Below, piece by piece: positions 36,071 to 44,654 of a DNA stretch of 64,000 bases (the stretch's first letter is position 1; each line of letters opens with the position of its first letter). The notes beneath the pieces are model-generated. The model searched no databases, was not told where the DNA came from, and was given only the letters and a program-made list of their open reading frames with translations. The translations under genes were made by a program, and so were the position numbers. This stretch comes from Amycolatopsis sp. MtRt-6. GTDB lineage: Bacteria > Actinomycetota > Actinomycetes > Mycobacteriales > Pseudonocardiaceae. The stretch lies in contig NZ_JADWPD010000006.1 of the NCBI RefSeq assembly GCF_017308975.1, forward strand, positions 62,001 to 126,000, read 5' to 3'.

Positions 36071-37379
36071 CCGCGCGGGCCACGCCGAGGTCGACCAGGT
36101 CCTGCGGCCGCAGGTGCAGCTGGTTGGCGATGTCCGGCACCTCCGCCGCCGGCCGCTTGAGGATCGCCGCCGCGGCTTCGGGGGACGTCACCGAGAAGTA
36201 CGCGTCCGGTGTCACCCACGTCGAGCCCGCCGCGGCGAACGCCAGCGCGCCGCCCGAGCCGCCTTCGCCGATCACCAGCGTCGTCACCGGGACCGAGGCC
36301 GTGGCCACCGCCTCGAACAGCTCCGCGATCGCGCCGCCCGCGCCCGCCCGCTCCGCCGCCGCGTCGTTCGCCGCGCCCGGGGTGTCGACCAGCGTCAGGA
36401 CCGGGATGCCCAGGCGGGAGGCCAGGCGCACCAGGCGGGCCGCCGTCCGGAAGCCCGAGGGCAACGTCGGTGTGCCGCACTGGGCGGCGTACGCGATCGT
36501 CCGTCCGTCACGCCAGCCGAAGCCGCACGCGACACCGGGATCCGCGCCGCCCACCCGGTCGCCGCTGATGTCCTGGCGCCAGTCGAAGTACGCGTCGAGG
36601 TACTCGGCGGCGCGGGCGCGGGACGGTGACCGTGCGGCCTGGACCGCCTCCCAGCCCGTCGAAGGCAGCGAAGCGGCCCGCAACGCGGCAGGCGGCGGCG
36701 CCGCGGCCGTCGAACGCGCGGTCAGCAGCCGCAGCCACCGCTCCAGTGCCGCGCCGAGGTCATCCGGGGCCACGACCGCGTCGACCTGGCCCCACTCGAG
36801 CTTCGCCTCGGCGGTGTAGGCCTCCGGCGAACCGGGCGGCCGCACCCGCGAGCCCGCGAACCCGACCTGCGCGTCCGGCAGCGCGAGGATGACGTCGGCG
36901 CCCGCGCCGAGCGTGGCCCAGCCGCCCCCGGTCGTCGGGTCGCGCAGCACCGAGATCTGCGGGATGCCCACCGACCGCGTCAACGCCGACGCCCGCGCCA
37001 CCCGCTGCAGCTGCATCAACGCGCGCATGCCCTGCTGCATGCGGCTGCCGCCGGTCGCGATCAGCGACACCACCGGCAGCCGCACGTCGCGGGCGTGGGC
37101 GAACGCCGCCTCGATGCGGTCGCCGGTGCGCTGCCCGAGCGACCCGCCGAGGAAGCCGAACTCGAAGGCGACCAGCACGGCTTCGACGTCGCCGATCTTC
37201 GCCGTGCCGCAGACGACCGACTCCTTCTCGCCGGTGCGTTCTTCCGCCGCGGCACGCGCTTCCCGGTACCCCGGCCAGTGGATCGGGCCGTCGGCGGGCT
37301 CTTCGCGCAGCGGGGTCGGGAACTCGGTGAACCCGCTTCCGATCGCGCCGACGATCTCGCGCGCGGGCAGCCTAGGCAC
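36048..37379 (-). CDS. Acyl-CoA carboxylase carboxyltransferase (fused beta/alpha type)
   Basis: A biotin-dependent carboxyltransferase of 443 residues with two crotonase-like halves. Residues about 25-220 are AccD-like without an obvious zinc finger (FEFGFLGGSLG, ATGGSRMQQGM, GGGWATLGAGAD). Residues about 245-440 are AccA-like (LASRLGIPVLTLVDTPGA, IGEGGSGGALAF). Both oxyanion Gly-Gly pairs are present. The start is GTG and overlaps the upstream matB stop by 8 bases, so the two form one transcript around malonyl-CoA. No biotin carboxylase or carrier is linked. A decarboxylase subunit is an alternative reading. Confidence 0.83.
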   Translation of the reverse strand: MPRLPAREIVGAIGSGFTEFPTPLREEPADGPIHWPGYREARAAAEERTGEKESVVCGTAKIGDVEAVLVAFEFGFLGGSLGQRTGDRIEAAFAHARDVRLPVVSLIATGGSRMQQGMRALMQLQRVARASALTRSVGIPQISVLRDPTTGGGWATLGAGADVILALPDAQVGFAGSRVRPPGSPEAYTAEAKLEWGQVDAVVAPDDLGAALERWLRLLTARSTAAAPPPAALRAASLPSTGWEAVQAARSPSRARAAEYLDAYFDWRQDISGDRVGGADPGVACGFGWRDGRTIAYAAQCGTPTLPSGFRTAARLVRLASRLGIPVLTLVDTPGAANDAAAERAGAGGAIAELFEAVATASVPVTTLVIGEGGSGGALAFAAAGSTWVTPDAYFSVTSPEAAAAILKRPAAEVPDIANQLHLRPQDLVDLGVARAVVSEKQR

Positions 37380-38796
37380 CGAGCGTCCGCTTCATGACCT
37401 TGCCCATGTCGTTGCGCGGCAACGCGTCCAGGTACCGGACGACCCGCGGGCGCTTGTGCGGCGCGAGCAGCTTCGCGACGTGGTCGGCGAGTTCCTCCGC
37501 GGCCGGTGGCTCCCCGGACGGCACGATCCACGCGACGATCCGCTCGCCGAGGTCGTCGTCCGGCTCGCCGGTGACGGCCGCCTCGGCGACGCCGGGGTGT
37601 TCGAGCAGCGCGTTCTCGATCTCGCCCGCGCCGATCTTGTACCCGCCGCTCTTGATCAGGTCGGTCGCCTTGCGCCCGACGATCTTGACGTACCCGTCGG
37701 CGTCGCGCGTCGCCATGTCGCCGGTGCGGAACCAGCCGTCGTCGAACGCGGCCGCGGTCGCGTCCGGCCGGTTGAGGTACTCGGTGAACAGGTTCGGGCC
37801 GCGCACCTGGATCTCGCCGACGGTCTCGACGTCGTCGATCACTTCGCCGGCGTCGCCGACCAGCCTGAGTTCGACGCCGGGGAGCGGCACGCCGACCGTG
37901 CCGGGCTTGCGCTCGCCGTCCGCGCGGACGCTGGTGTTCATCAGCGTCTCGGTCATGCCGTAGCGCTCGACGACCTGCCGGCCGGTGGCCGCGGTGATCC
38001 GCTGGTGGTCGTGCACCGGCAGGGCCGCGGACCCGGAGACCAGCAGCCGGGCTTGCTTGAGCGCGTCGGCCAGCGCGGTGTCGGAGCCGACTTCGCCGGC
38101 GATCCGGTGGTACATCGTCGGGACGCCGAACAGCATCGTGGCGCCGTTCGAGAGTTCGCGGGCGACGCCTTCGGTCGAGAACCGGCCGAGGTGGCGCACC
38201 GAACCGCCGCGGCGCAGCGGGCCCAGGATGCCGAGGATCAGCCCGTGCACGTGGAACAGGGGGAGCGCGTGCACGAGGACGTCTTCGGCGCTCCACTCCC
38301 AGGCGTCTTCCAGGGCGTCCAGTGTGGTCGCGAGCGCCCGGCGGGGGAGTACGACGCCCTTCGGCGGCCCGGTGGTGCCCGAGGTGTAGACGATCAGGGC
38401 GGGGCTTTCCGGGTCGGGCTCGTCCGCGAGTGGCGCTTTCCCGCCGGTCAGCGGGATGTCCCGGCGCGGCAGGGCGGCGAGCCCGGCGGGCAGCTCGGCG
38501 CCGGGTTCGGCCAGGACGAGCGCGGGTTCGCTGTCGGCGAGGATGTGGGCGAGCTCGCGTTCGCCGATCTTCGGGTTGAGCGGCACCGCCGGCACCCCGG
38601 CGAGCAGTGCGGCGACGACCGCGACGCTCGTGTGCACAGTCGGCGTCGCCCAGACGGCGACCCGGCCGGGCGGCAGTTCGCGGGCGAGACCGCCGGCGAC
38701 GGCGGCGAGGTCGTCGTAGGTCAGGGCGTGGTCGCCGAAGCGCAAGGCTTCTTTTCCGGCACCGGCGACGAGCGTGGGGAACAACGGGTCGGGCAC
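37372..38796 (-). CDS. matB: Malonyl-CoA synthetase (MatB-like acyl-CoA synthetase)
   Basis: Adenylate-forming acyl-CoA synthetase, 474 residues. It follows Streptomyces coelicolor MatB closely over its length as I recall that sequence: PALIVYTSGTTGPPKGVVLP, LPLFHVHGLILGILGPLRRG, LFGVPTMYHRIAG, RYGMTETLMNTSVRADGE, DLIKSGGYKIGAGEIENAL and the C-terminal lysine in NDMGKVMKRTL. It should ligate malonate or methylmalonate to CoA. It is first in a two-gene minus-strand unit with the carboxyltransferase, and divergent from tsaB with 99 bases between starts. Together they could supply malonyl-CoA-type extender units. Confidence 0.9.
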   Translation of the reverse strand: MPDPLFPTLVAGAGKEALRFGDHALTYDDLAAVAGGLARELPPGRVAVWATPTVHTSVAVVAALLAGVPAVPLNPKIGERELAHILADSEPALVLAEPGAELPAGLAALPRRDIPLTGGKAPLADEPDPESPALIVYTSGTTGPPKGVVLPRRALATTLDALEDAWEWSAEDVLVHALPLFHVHGLILGILGPLRRGGSVRHLGRFSTEGVARELSNGATMLFGVPTMYHRIAGEVGSDTALADALKQARLLVSGSAALPVHDHQRITAATGRQVVERYGMTETLMNTSVRADGERKPGTVGVPLPGVELRLVGDAGEVIDDVETVGEIQVRGPNLFTEYLNRPDATAAAFDDGWFRTGDMATRDADGYVKIVGRKATDLIKSGGYKIGAGEIENALLEHPGVAEAAVTGEPDDDLGERIVAWIVPSGEPPAAEELADHVAKLLAPHKRPRVVRYLDALPRNDMGKVMKRTLGA

Positions 38797-38895
38797 CGCG
38801 GGGACCTCCCAGTGTCGGACTCGATCAGCACGTTACCGCGCGGATCGATCCCCTGCAGCAAGCGGCCGAAGACGCTGGTCGTAGGCTGGGACACC

Positions 38896-39561
38896 GTGTT
38901 GGTACTGGCGATCGATACCTCGACCCCGGCGGTGACAGCGGGCGTCGTCGCGCTGGACGGCGGCCTGGTCGAGACGCGCGGTGAGCGTGTCACGGTCGAC
39001 CCCCGCGCCCACGGGGAGCTGATCACGCCGCACGCGCTGGCCTCCGCCGAAGCCGCGGGCGTGACCCTCAAGGACCTCGACGCGATCGTCGCCGGTGTCG
39101 GTCCCGGGCCGTTCACCGGCCTGCGTGCCGGGATGGCCACCGCCGCCGCGCTCGGCCACGCCCTCGGCATCCCGGTGTACCCGGTCTGCAGCCTCGACGC
39201 GCTGGCCGCCGACGTCGCCCCGGGCGACCACGCCTTTCTCGTGCTGACCGACGCCCGGCGCCGCGAGGTCTACTGGGCCGCCTACGACGCCGCGGGGCAG
39301 CGCACCGACGGGCCGCACGTCCAGTGCCCCGCCGACCTCGAAACCGACGTCAAGGTGGCGGCCGGCGACGGCGCGCTGTTGTACGCCGACGCGCTCGGCG
39401 TCCGGCCGATCGAGCCGCGCTTCCCGTCGCCCGCCGGCCTGGTGAAGGTCGCCCGGGAGGCCCTGCTCGCCGCGGCGCCCCCGGCGCCGCTGACGCCGTT
39501 GTACCTGCGTCGTCCGGACGCCGCCGAGCCCGCCGCGCCGAAACGGGTGACCGTCCCGTGA
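38896..39561 (+). CDS. tsaB: tRNA t6A biosynthesis protein TsaB
   Basis: A 221-residue non-catalytic ASKHA-fold partner of TsaD in t6A synthesis. It opens [16 protein letters not shown] and has the conserved [17 protein letters not shown] motif and [13 protein letters not shown]. The start is GTG at 38,896 (a TTG follows at once). It overlaps rimI by 4 bases (GTGA), giving the usual tsaB-rimI-tsaD operon. It is divergent from matB. Confidence 0.94.
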   Translation: MLVLAIDTSTPAVTAGVVALDGGLVETRGERVTVDPRAHGELITPHALASAEAAGVTLKDLDAIVAGVGPGPFTGLRAGMATAAALGHALGIPVYPVCSLDALAADVAPGDHAFLVLTDARRREVYWAAYDAAGQRTDGPHVQCPADLETDVKVAAGDGALLYADALGVRPIEPRFPSPAGLVKVAREALLAAAPPAPLTPLYLRRPDAAEPAAPKRVTVP

Positions 39562-40037
39562 GACTCGGCCCCCTGCGCCGCATGGACATCGCCCGGTGCG
39601 TGGAGATCGAGCAGATCCTGTTCCCCGGCGACGACCCGTGGAGCGCCCGCGCGTTCCATTCCGAGCTGGACGCGGGCAATTTCTATCTCGCCGCGCGCCC
39701 GGACGAGGGCGACGAGCTGCTCGGCTACGCCGGGCTGGCCGTCGTCGGGCGACGCCGCGGCGAGTACGAGGCGACCGTGCACACGATCGGCGTCGCACCC
39801 GAACACCAGGGCCAGGGCATCGGCAAGGCGCTGCTGCGGGCACTGCTGGCCCGGGCCGACGAGTTCGAGGCGCCGGTCTTCCTCGAGGTCCGCACGGACA
39901 ACACGACCGCGCTCGCCCTGTACGAGCGCCACGGCTTCGAACGGCTCGGCATCCGGAAGCGCTACTACCAGCCTTCCGGCGCCGACGCGTACACGATGGT
40001 CCGCCCGGCGCGGACGCGAGACGGGGTGGCGGGCTGA
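39558..40037 (+). CDS. rimI: Ribosomal protein S18-alanine N-acetyltransferase
   Basis: A GNAT acetyltransferase of 159 residues. The acetyl-CoA loop is [39 protein letters not shown] and [16 protein letters not shown] are the RimI signature at the C-terminus. The GTG start overlaps the tsaB stop. The stop overlaps the tsaD ATG. Position between tsaB and tsaD supports RimI over other GNATs. Confidence 0.93.
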   Translation: MRLGPLRRMDIARCVEIEQILFPGDDPWSARAFHSELDAGNFYLAARPDEGDELLGYAGLAVVGRRRGEYEATVHTIGVAPEHQGQGIGKALLRALLARADEFEAPVFLEVRTDNTTALALYERHGFERLGIRKRYYQPSGADAYTMVRPARTRDGVAG

Positions 40038-41083
40038 TGGCACGCATCATCATGGGTATCGAGAGCTCGTGCGACGAGACCGGCGTCGGCCTGGTCCGCC
40101 TGCACGACGACGGCACGGTCGAGCTGCTGGCCGACGAGGTGGCTTCGAGTGTGGAGCAGCACGCCCGCTTCGGCGGCGTGGTGCCCGAGGTCGCCAGCCG
40201 GGCTCATCTGGAGGCGATGGTCCCGACGACCTCGCGTGCCTTCGCCGCAGCGGGCCTCTCTCTGTCCGATGTGGACGCGATCGCGGTGACAGCGGGGCCG
40301 GGCCTGGCGGGTGCGCTGCTGGTCGGCGTCTCGGCGGCGAAGGCGTACGCGACTGCTTTGGACGTGCCGCTCTACGGTGTCAACCACCTGGCCGGGCACA
40401 TCGCGGTGGACACGCTGCAGCACGGGCCGCTGCCGACACCGTGCCTGGCGCTGCTGGTCTCCGGTGGGCACACGCAGCTGCTGCGCATCGACGACATCGC
40501 GTCGTCGATCACCGAGCTGGGGTCCACTGTGGACGACGCGGCCGGGGAGGCGTACGACAAGGTGGCGCGGGTGCTGGGGCTGCCGTACCCGGGTGGGCCG
40601 CCGATCGACAAGGCGGCCAAGGACGGTGACCCGGCGGCGATCGCGTTCCCGCGGGGGATGACCGGTCCGCGTGACGCCGCGTTCGATTTCTCTTTCTCGG
40701 GCTTGAAGACTGCGGTGGCGCGTTGGGTGGAAGGCGCTGGGCGGCGGGGTGAGGAAATCCCGGTGGGGGATGTCGCGGCGTCGTTCCAGGAGGCCGTCGT
40801 GGACGTGCTCACGGCCAAGGCGGTTCGCGCGGCGAAGGAGCAGGGGATCGGCACGATGGTGATTTCCGGTGGGGTGGCGGCGAATTCGCGGTTGAAGGAG
40901 CTGGCGGCGGAGCGGTGTGCTGCGGCGGGGATCGAGCTGCGGGTGCCGCGGCCGAGGCTGTGTACGGACAACGGGGCGATGATTGCCGCGTTGGGGGCGC
41001 ATGTTGTGGCTGGGAAGCGGCCGACGGCGCCGTTGGACTTCAGTGCCAATCCGGCTTTGCCGGTCAGCGTGGTTTCGCTTTAG
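40037..41083 (+). CDS. tsaD: tRNA N6-threonylcarbamoyladenosine transferase TsaD
   Basis: The catalytic subunit of t6A formation, 348 residues. It has [13 protein letters not shown], the metal-binding HLEAM and NHLAGH histidines, [35 protein letters not shown] and the late CTDNGAMIA. The ATG lies in the rimI stop (TGATG). After about 40,690 the codons use less G/C in third positions than the first half. It closes the t6A operon. Downstream lies an accessory region absent between tsaD and groES in M. tuberculosis. Confidence 0.96.
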   Translation: MARIIMGIESSCDETGVGLVRLHDDGTVELLADEVASSVEQHARFGGVVPEVASRAHLEAMVPTTSRAFAAAGLSLSDVDAIAVTAGPGLAGALLVGVSAAKAYATALDVPLYGVNHLAGHIAVDTLQHGPLPTPCLALLVSGGHTQLLRIDDIASSITELGSTVDDAAGEAYDKVARVLGLPYPGGPPIDKAAKDGDPAAIAFPRGMTGPRDAAFDFSFSGLKTAVARWVEGAGRRGEEIPVGDVAASFQEAVVDVLTAKAVRAAKEQGIGTMVISGGVAANSRLKELAAERCAAAGIELRVPRPRLCTDNGAMIAALGAHVVAGKRPTAPLDFSANPALPVSVVSL

Positions 41084-41263
41084 GTTCCCTTCAGCAGCCA
41101 TCGGCCGACCGGTACTCGTACTCGGTGGAGAGCCGTCTACGAGCGCGAGACTGACCTGGGGGTTGTGTCGGATGCGTGCGGTGAGCCGTCGGGGGCGGTC
41201 GGTGATCTTCGTGTCTGTCTGGCCGGTTTCTCTCCGCCACCCCGAAGCCTTCATTGTGACTAC

Positions 41264-41319
41264 GGCCGGTGGCACCGCGTCAAGGCGGGAAAGCGTGCCT
41301 TGACCCGGTGCCGCCGGCC
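41264..41319. repeat. 23-bp imperfect inverted repeat downstream of the HNH gene
   Basis: The left arm, 41,264-41,286 (starting GGCCGGTGGCACC), pairs with the right arm, 41,297-41,319, at 21 of 23 positions around a 10-base loop. It could be a bidirectional terminator or an element end. Confidence 0.7.
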
Positions 41320-41418
41320 GTGTTCTGGCTTCGGATCGGGGTTGCGGGGGGTCTGGGCCCCGTGTTGCTGGGGTCGCGGGCCGCGATCGACGGGTGGCTT
41401 GTGGTGTGCTCGTGGGTG

Positions 41419-41446
41419 TAGGCCCGTAGCCGTTGGGCTGCGGGCC
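41419..41446 (+). terminator. Hairpin followed by TTTCCC
   Basis: AGGCCCGTAGC pairs with GCTGCGGGCCT (one G-T pair) around CGTTGG, followed by TT then CCC. It lies just beyond the stop of the minus-strand HNH gene. Confidence 0.55.
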
Positions 41447-41456
41447 TTTCCCGTGT

Positions 41457-42686
41457 TCAGGCTGCGAATGGGAGTGGTTCGTGGAGGTTGTTGCGCCTTG
41501 GCTTTCGGCGCCGGTCGATGAACACTGGTGGCAGGAACTCCGGTAACCCGTCGGCGGCGATGCGGACTTCCCAGCCCGAGCGGTGCAGCAACCGGTGGTG
41601 GTGGGCGCACATCAGGACCAGGTTGGTGAGATCTGTGGGGCCGCCATCTGCCCAGTGCCGGATGTGGTGACCTTGACAGTGCCGGGGTGGCCGATGACAG
41701 CCCGGGAAGGCACAACCCCGATCCCGGAGGAACAATGCCCGGCGCAGCCCGGCGGAGATCAACCGGCGGAGGCGACCGAGATTCAGCGGTTCGCTTTTGT
41801 CGCCCAGCACCGCGGGGATGATCATGGCGTCGCAGGCATGCACCCGGGCTTCGGCCGCGGTCATCGTCCCGGTGTCGCCGAGGGTGGCCTTGCCGACGCC
41901 GGATTTCAGGTCTTCGAACGACACGGCGACCATGACGTGGGCTCGTTCCCCGGCCTGCATCGGCAACTCCGGAGAATTCAGAGCCAGGTCGACGGCGTCG
42001 GAGAAGGCATCCCCGTAGCGCTGCGGGGTGGTGCGGAAGTCGGGACCGTCGTCGCCAGTGCGGCGTTCGGCCAGAGCATCCAGCAGGGCGTGGGCGCGGG
42101 TGCCGGTCTCGTCGTCGAACCGGCCACTCAGTTCCCAGATCCCGGTTCTTTTGTGGCGCAGGAACAGTTCCCGGGTCGGAGCCGTGGGTTCGGTGTCGTC
42201 GGGTTCGGGACCGTCGGGAACCAGGTGGGCGAGGATGCGGGCACCGAGGGCAGCGACCTGCTTGTGCCCGGCCTCCTCGGCGAATGCCAGCAGGTTGGTC
42301 TCGGCACTCGCGCAATGCTCGGGCGGAACCTGGGCCAGCACAGAGGTGATCACGTCGATCATCGGGTTGCTCAACCGCCCAGCACGGGCCGCAACCCCGG
42401 TCGCGGGCGCCAGGGCGGGGATGGGGCTGCCGTCGAGGTTGCGGCCGGGATTGAGCAGGCGGGCGCGTTTGATCACCCGTTCCGTAGCCGGCTTCGGCAT
42501 ATCGGCCAGATGCTCCAACAGCCGGGCAGCGGAGCGATAGCCGAACAGCTCCATCACCCCGCGCTGCTCGATTTCCACCAACAGGGCCCCGACTTCGGCC
42601 TCAGCGGACCGCATCGACGCGACCAGCTCACCGAGGCGGTCGGCGAGAGCCACCGCCTCGGAGGAGAGAGCCACGTCGTTGGTCAT
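41457..42686 (-). CDS. DUF222/HNH endonuclease (13E12 repeat family)
   Basis: A 409-residue protein. The N-terminal DUF222 domain (about 30-290) is helical and Ala-rich. The C-terminal HNH nuclease motif is CQGHHIRHWADGG...NLVLMCAHHH, preceded by CAFPGCHRPP as a zinc-ribbon pair. This is the family of the 13E12 repeats of M. tuberculosis, common and multicopy in actinobacteria and behaving like mobile genes. GC content and codon use are slightly less extreme than in neighbours. Inverted repeats lie on both sides (41,264-41,319 and 42,800-42,864) and a broken acetyltransferase lies immediately upstream, consistent with insertion. No transposase is encoded. Confidence 0.9.
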   Translation of the reverse strand: MTNDVALSSEAVALADRLGELVASMRSAEAEVGALLVEIEQRGVMELFGYRSAARLLEHLADMPKPATERVIKRARLLNPGRNLDGSPIPALAPATGVAARAGRLSNPMIDVITSVLAQVPPEHCASAETNLLAFAEEAGHKQVAALGARILAHLVPDGPEPDDTEPTAPTRELFLRHKRTGIWELSGRFDDETGTRAHALLDALAERRTGDDGPDFRTTPQRYGDAFSDAVDLALNSPELPMQAGERAHVMVAVSFEDLKSGVGKATLGDTGTMTAAEARVHACDAMIIPAVLGDKSEPLNLGRLRRLISAGLRRALFLRDRGCAFPGCHRPPRHCQGHHIRHWADGGPTDLTNLVLMCAHHHRLLHRSGWEVRIAADGLPEFLPPVFIDRRRKPRRNNLHEPLPFAA

Positions 42687-42799
42687 ATCTCCAAGCTACC
42701 GGCGATCGAACACAGGGTCATCACTCGATGCGGTGGGAACAAAAGGTAAAGCCGCTGTCCGCACCCCAGAACACCGGAAACCACGGCAGGGCAACCGAA

Positions 42800-42864
42800 G
42801 CGTGGGGAATCGACGCTACCGACCACGACGCAACACAACCCCGTGGAGCGCCGATTCCCCACGC
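42800..42864. repeat. 18-bp inverted repeat upstream of the HNH gene
   Basis: GCGTGGGGAATCGACGCT and AGCGCCGATTCCCCACGC are complementary at 17 of 18 positions, separated by 29 bases. It lies between the HNH start and the broken acetyltransferase, within the transcribed leader or at the element boundary. Confidence 0.7.
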
Positions 42865-42929
42865 CACGGCGAAGCCGTGCAGGAAACCCAGTCCGCGACG
42901 ACTTCGATACCGGTCCTAGGCGGTGAATC

Positions 42930-43180
42930 GGAGCCGGGTGCCCGCCGTCGTCGACGTCGTTGCGCAGCAAGGCGAAGCCGGCGAGTGTGTGGTCGACGGT
43001 GATGAAATACGCCTCGCGGCCGGACTCGGTGAAGTACGGATCCAGGTAGCGGTAGGTGAACGTGCCGTGTGGGGTGAGGTCCAGCTCGCGGATCTCGGAG
43101 AAGTCGTACTGGTAGAGCTGGAGCAGGTTCGCCAGCACCGGTTTGTCCGCCTCGGCCACGGCGGTGAGTTCGACGTGCAC
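42930..43180 (-). pseudogene. Truncated GNAT-type acetyltransferase
   Basis: From a GTG at 43,180 the frame encodes about 80 residues resembling the N-terminal half of an acetyltransferase: VHVELTAVAEADKPVLANLL, QYDFSEIRELDL and REAYFITVDHTLAGFALLRN. The expected acetyl-CoA loop (RxxGxG/A) and C-terminal half are missing. After about 42,940 the sequence becomes unrelated and Arg-rich, although the frame stays open to 42,683 (165 codons in all). No matching C-terminal half is visible beyond the HNH gene at 41.1-41.4 kb. The best reading is a gene broken when the HNH segment arrived, followed by loss of the 3' half. Confidence 0.65.
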
Positions 43181-43221
43181 GCGCGTCAGTGTCGTCGCCC
43201 CGATGCGGGCCCGCGACCGAT

Positions 43222-44391
43222 TCAGGAAACCGTCGCCGCGGTGCGTACGCCCAGCAGCTCCTCGATCGCCGCCACCGCCAACACCGCCGCGTTTCCTTCC
43301 CCGTACGGATTTCCCACCTGGGCCGGCCGCAGCTCTCCGCTCAACAACCGTGCTGCCAGGTCCACGATGCCCGCCGTGTCCGTGCCCGCCAGCCACGCGC
43401 AGCCCGCCTCCACCACCTCCGCGCGCTCCGTCACGTCCCGCAGCACCACCACCGGGGTGCCGAACGTCGGTGCCTCCTCCTGGATGCCGCCCGAATCCGT
43501 CAGCACCAGCGATGCCAGGCGCAACGCCCGGACCAGGTCCGGGTACTCCAGGGGGTCCGTCACCGTCACCCGGGGCAGGCCGCCCAGTGCCGCCTCCACC
43601 TGGGTGCGGACCTGGGGGTTGGGATGGGCCGGGAACAGCACCTGGACGTCCGGGTGCTCGGCCACGATCAGCTGCACCGCCGCCAGCGTTCGCTCCAGGG
43701 GTTCGCCCCACGACTCGCGGCGGTGGGATGTCACCAGCACCAGCCGCTCGCCCGCCTCCGCTATCTCCATCTCCAGCAACGCCAGCGCCGTGTCGCGGGC
43801 GGGGAGGTCGCGGGCCGCGATTGCCAGCACCGCGTCGACCACCGTATTGCCCGTGACCGCTATCTGTTGGCGTGCAACGCCTTCCGAACGCAACGCCGCC
43901 GCCGCGCCGGCCGTTGGCGTCAGGTGCAGGGCCGCTATCCGGGACACCATCTGGCGCGCGCCCTCCTCCGGGAACGGCGCCGCCAGGTCGTGGGTGCGCA
44001 GCCCGGCCTCCAGGTGGACCACCGGGATGCCCAGCCAGAACGCCGCCAGCGCGCCGGCGAGTGTCGTCGTCGTGTCGCCCTGGACCACCAGTGCCGCCGG
44101 GGTGTGGCGGCGCAGCACGTCGTCGAGTGCCGGCAGCAGGCCCGCCACCAGCTCGGCCTGGCCGCCGGTGACCCGCGGTGGCACGTTCAGCCACACGTCC
44201 ACGGCCAGCCCGAACGGCTCCAGCGCCTGCTCGACCATGCCCGGGTGCTGGCCGCTGTGGACCACGACCGGGCGCAGCGCCGGGTGCGCCGCCAGCGCCA
44301 GGGCCAGCGGCGCGAGCTTGACGGCTTCCGGCCGCGTCCCGGCCAGCAACATCACGTCCACCCCGTGCCGCCCCTTCTCCACATCGTCCAT
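43222..44391 (-). CDS. wecB: UDP-N-acetylglucosamine 2-epimerase (non-hydrolysing)
   Basis: Interconverts UDP-GlcNAc and UDP-ManNAc for surface polysaccharide. It has 389 residues. Family motifs are GTRPEAVKLAPL, VVQGDTTTT, HLEAGLRT, FPEEGARQ, VTSHRRESWG and DSGGIQEEAPTFG. The ATG at 44,391 is chosen; the frame extends a further 48 bases upstream without a better start. No UDP-ManNAc dehydrogenase is linked. It lies next to the surface-anchoring genes and shares their minus strand, with 72 bases after the LAATG-tail gene. A role in a locally assembled glycan is plausible. Confidence 0.92.
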   Translation of the reverse strand: MDDVEKGRHGVDVMLLAGTRPEAVKLAPLALALAAHPALRPVVVHSGQHPGMVEQALEPFGLAVDVWLNVPPRVTGGQAELVAGLLPALDDVLRRHTPAALVVQGDTTTTLAGALAAFWLGIPVVHLEAGLRTHDLAAPFPEEGARQMVSRIAALHLTPTAGAAAALRSEGVARQQIAVTGNTVVDAVLAIAARDLPARDTALALLEMEIAEAGERLVLVTSHRRESWGEPLERTLAAVQLIVAEHPDVQVLFPAHPNPQVRTQVEAALGGLPRVTVTDPLEYPDLVRALRLASLVLTDSGGIQEEAPTFGTPVVVLRDVTERAEVVEAGCAWLAGTDTAGIVDLAARLLSGELRPAQVGNPYGEGNAAVLAVAAIEELLGVRTAATVS

Positions 44392-44463
44392 TGTCCGGCA
44401 GATTTCGACCCGTGCGGGCCGCCGGCGTGCGAGGGGCACACGCCGGCGGCCCGGGGCACCGTC

Positions 44464-44643
44464 TCAGTCCCGCGCCTGGGAAAGACGGCGGTTGCGGCGG
44501 TGGACGGCGATCAGCGCGCCGGTCCCGAGCAGGACCAGCAGCACGCCGAGGGCCAGCCACCACCCGATGTCGGCGCCGGTGGCGGCGAGGGTGCCCACCC
44601 CGCCACCGGCCACGCCGACCCCGGCGCCCGGCATCCTGTACAT
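44464..44643 (-). CDS. 59-residue protein with LAATG sorting-type tail
   Basis: A very small gene. An ATG with GGGG about 6 bases upstream starts a Gly-rich stretch of 18 residues, then LAATGADIGWW, one membrane helix (LALGVLLVLLGTGALIAV) and a basic tail HRRNRRLSQARD. The layout LAxTG-helix-Arg is that of class E sortase substrates. There is no N-terminal signal peptide and almost no mature region, so it is either a stand-alone anchor tail or the remnant of a larger surface protein. It starts 11 bases after the stop of the anchor-protein gene on the same strand. Confidence 0.62.
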   Translation of the reverse strand: MYRMPGAGVGVAGGGVGTLAATGADIGWWLALGVLLVLLGTGALIAVHRRNRRLSQARD

Positions 44644-44654
44644 CCGGACCCCAC

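Larger units (their letters stand above)
41084..41456. other. Non-coding stretch between convergent tsaD and HNH genes
   Basis: 373 bases with no convincing gene; frames here (for example 41,165-41,521) have no recognisable product. It contains two hairpins, at 41,264-41,319 and 41,419-41,446. It may mark the left edge of the DNA that brought in the HNH gene. Confidence 0.6.

Noticed and set aside
41165..41521. Short plus-strand ORF after tsaD
   Set aside because: It crosses two hairpins and runs into the HNH gene antisense; no ribosome binding site and no recognisable product.
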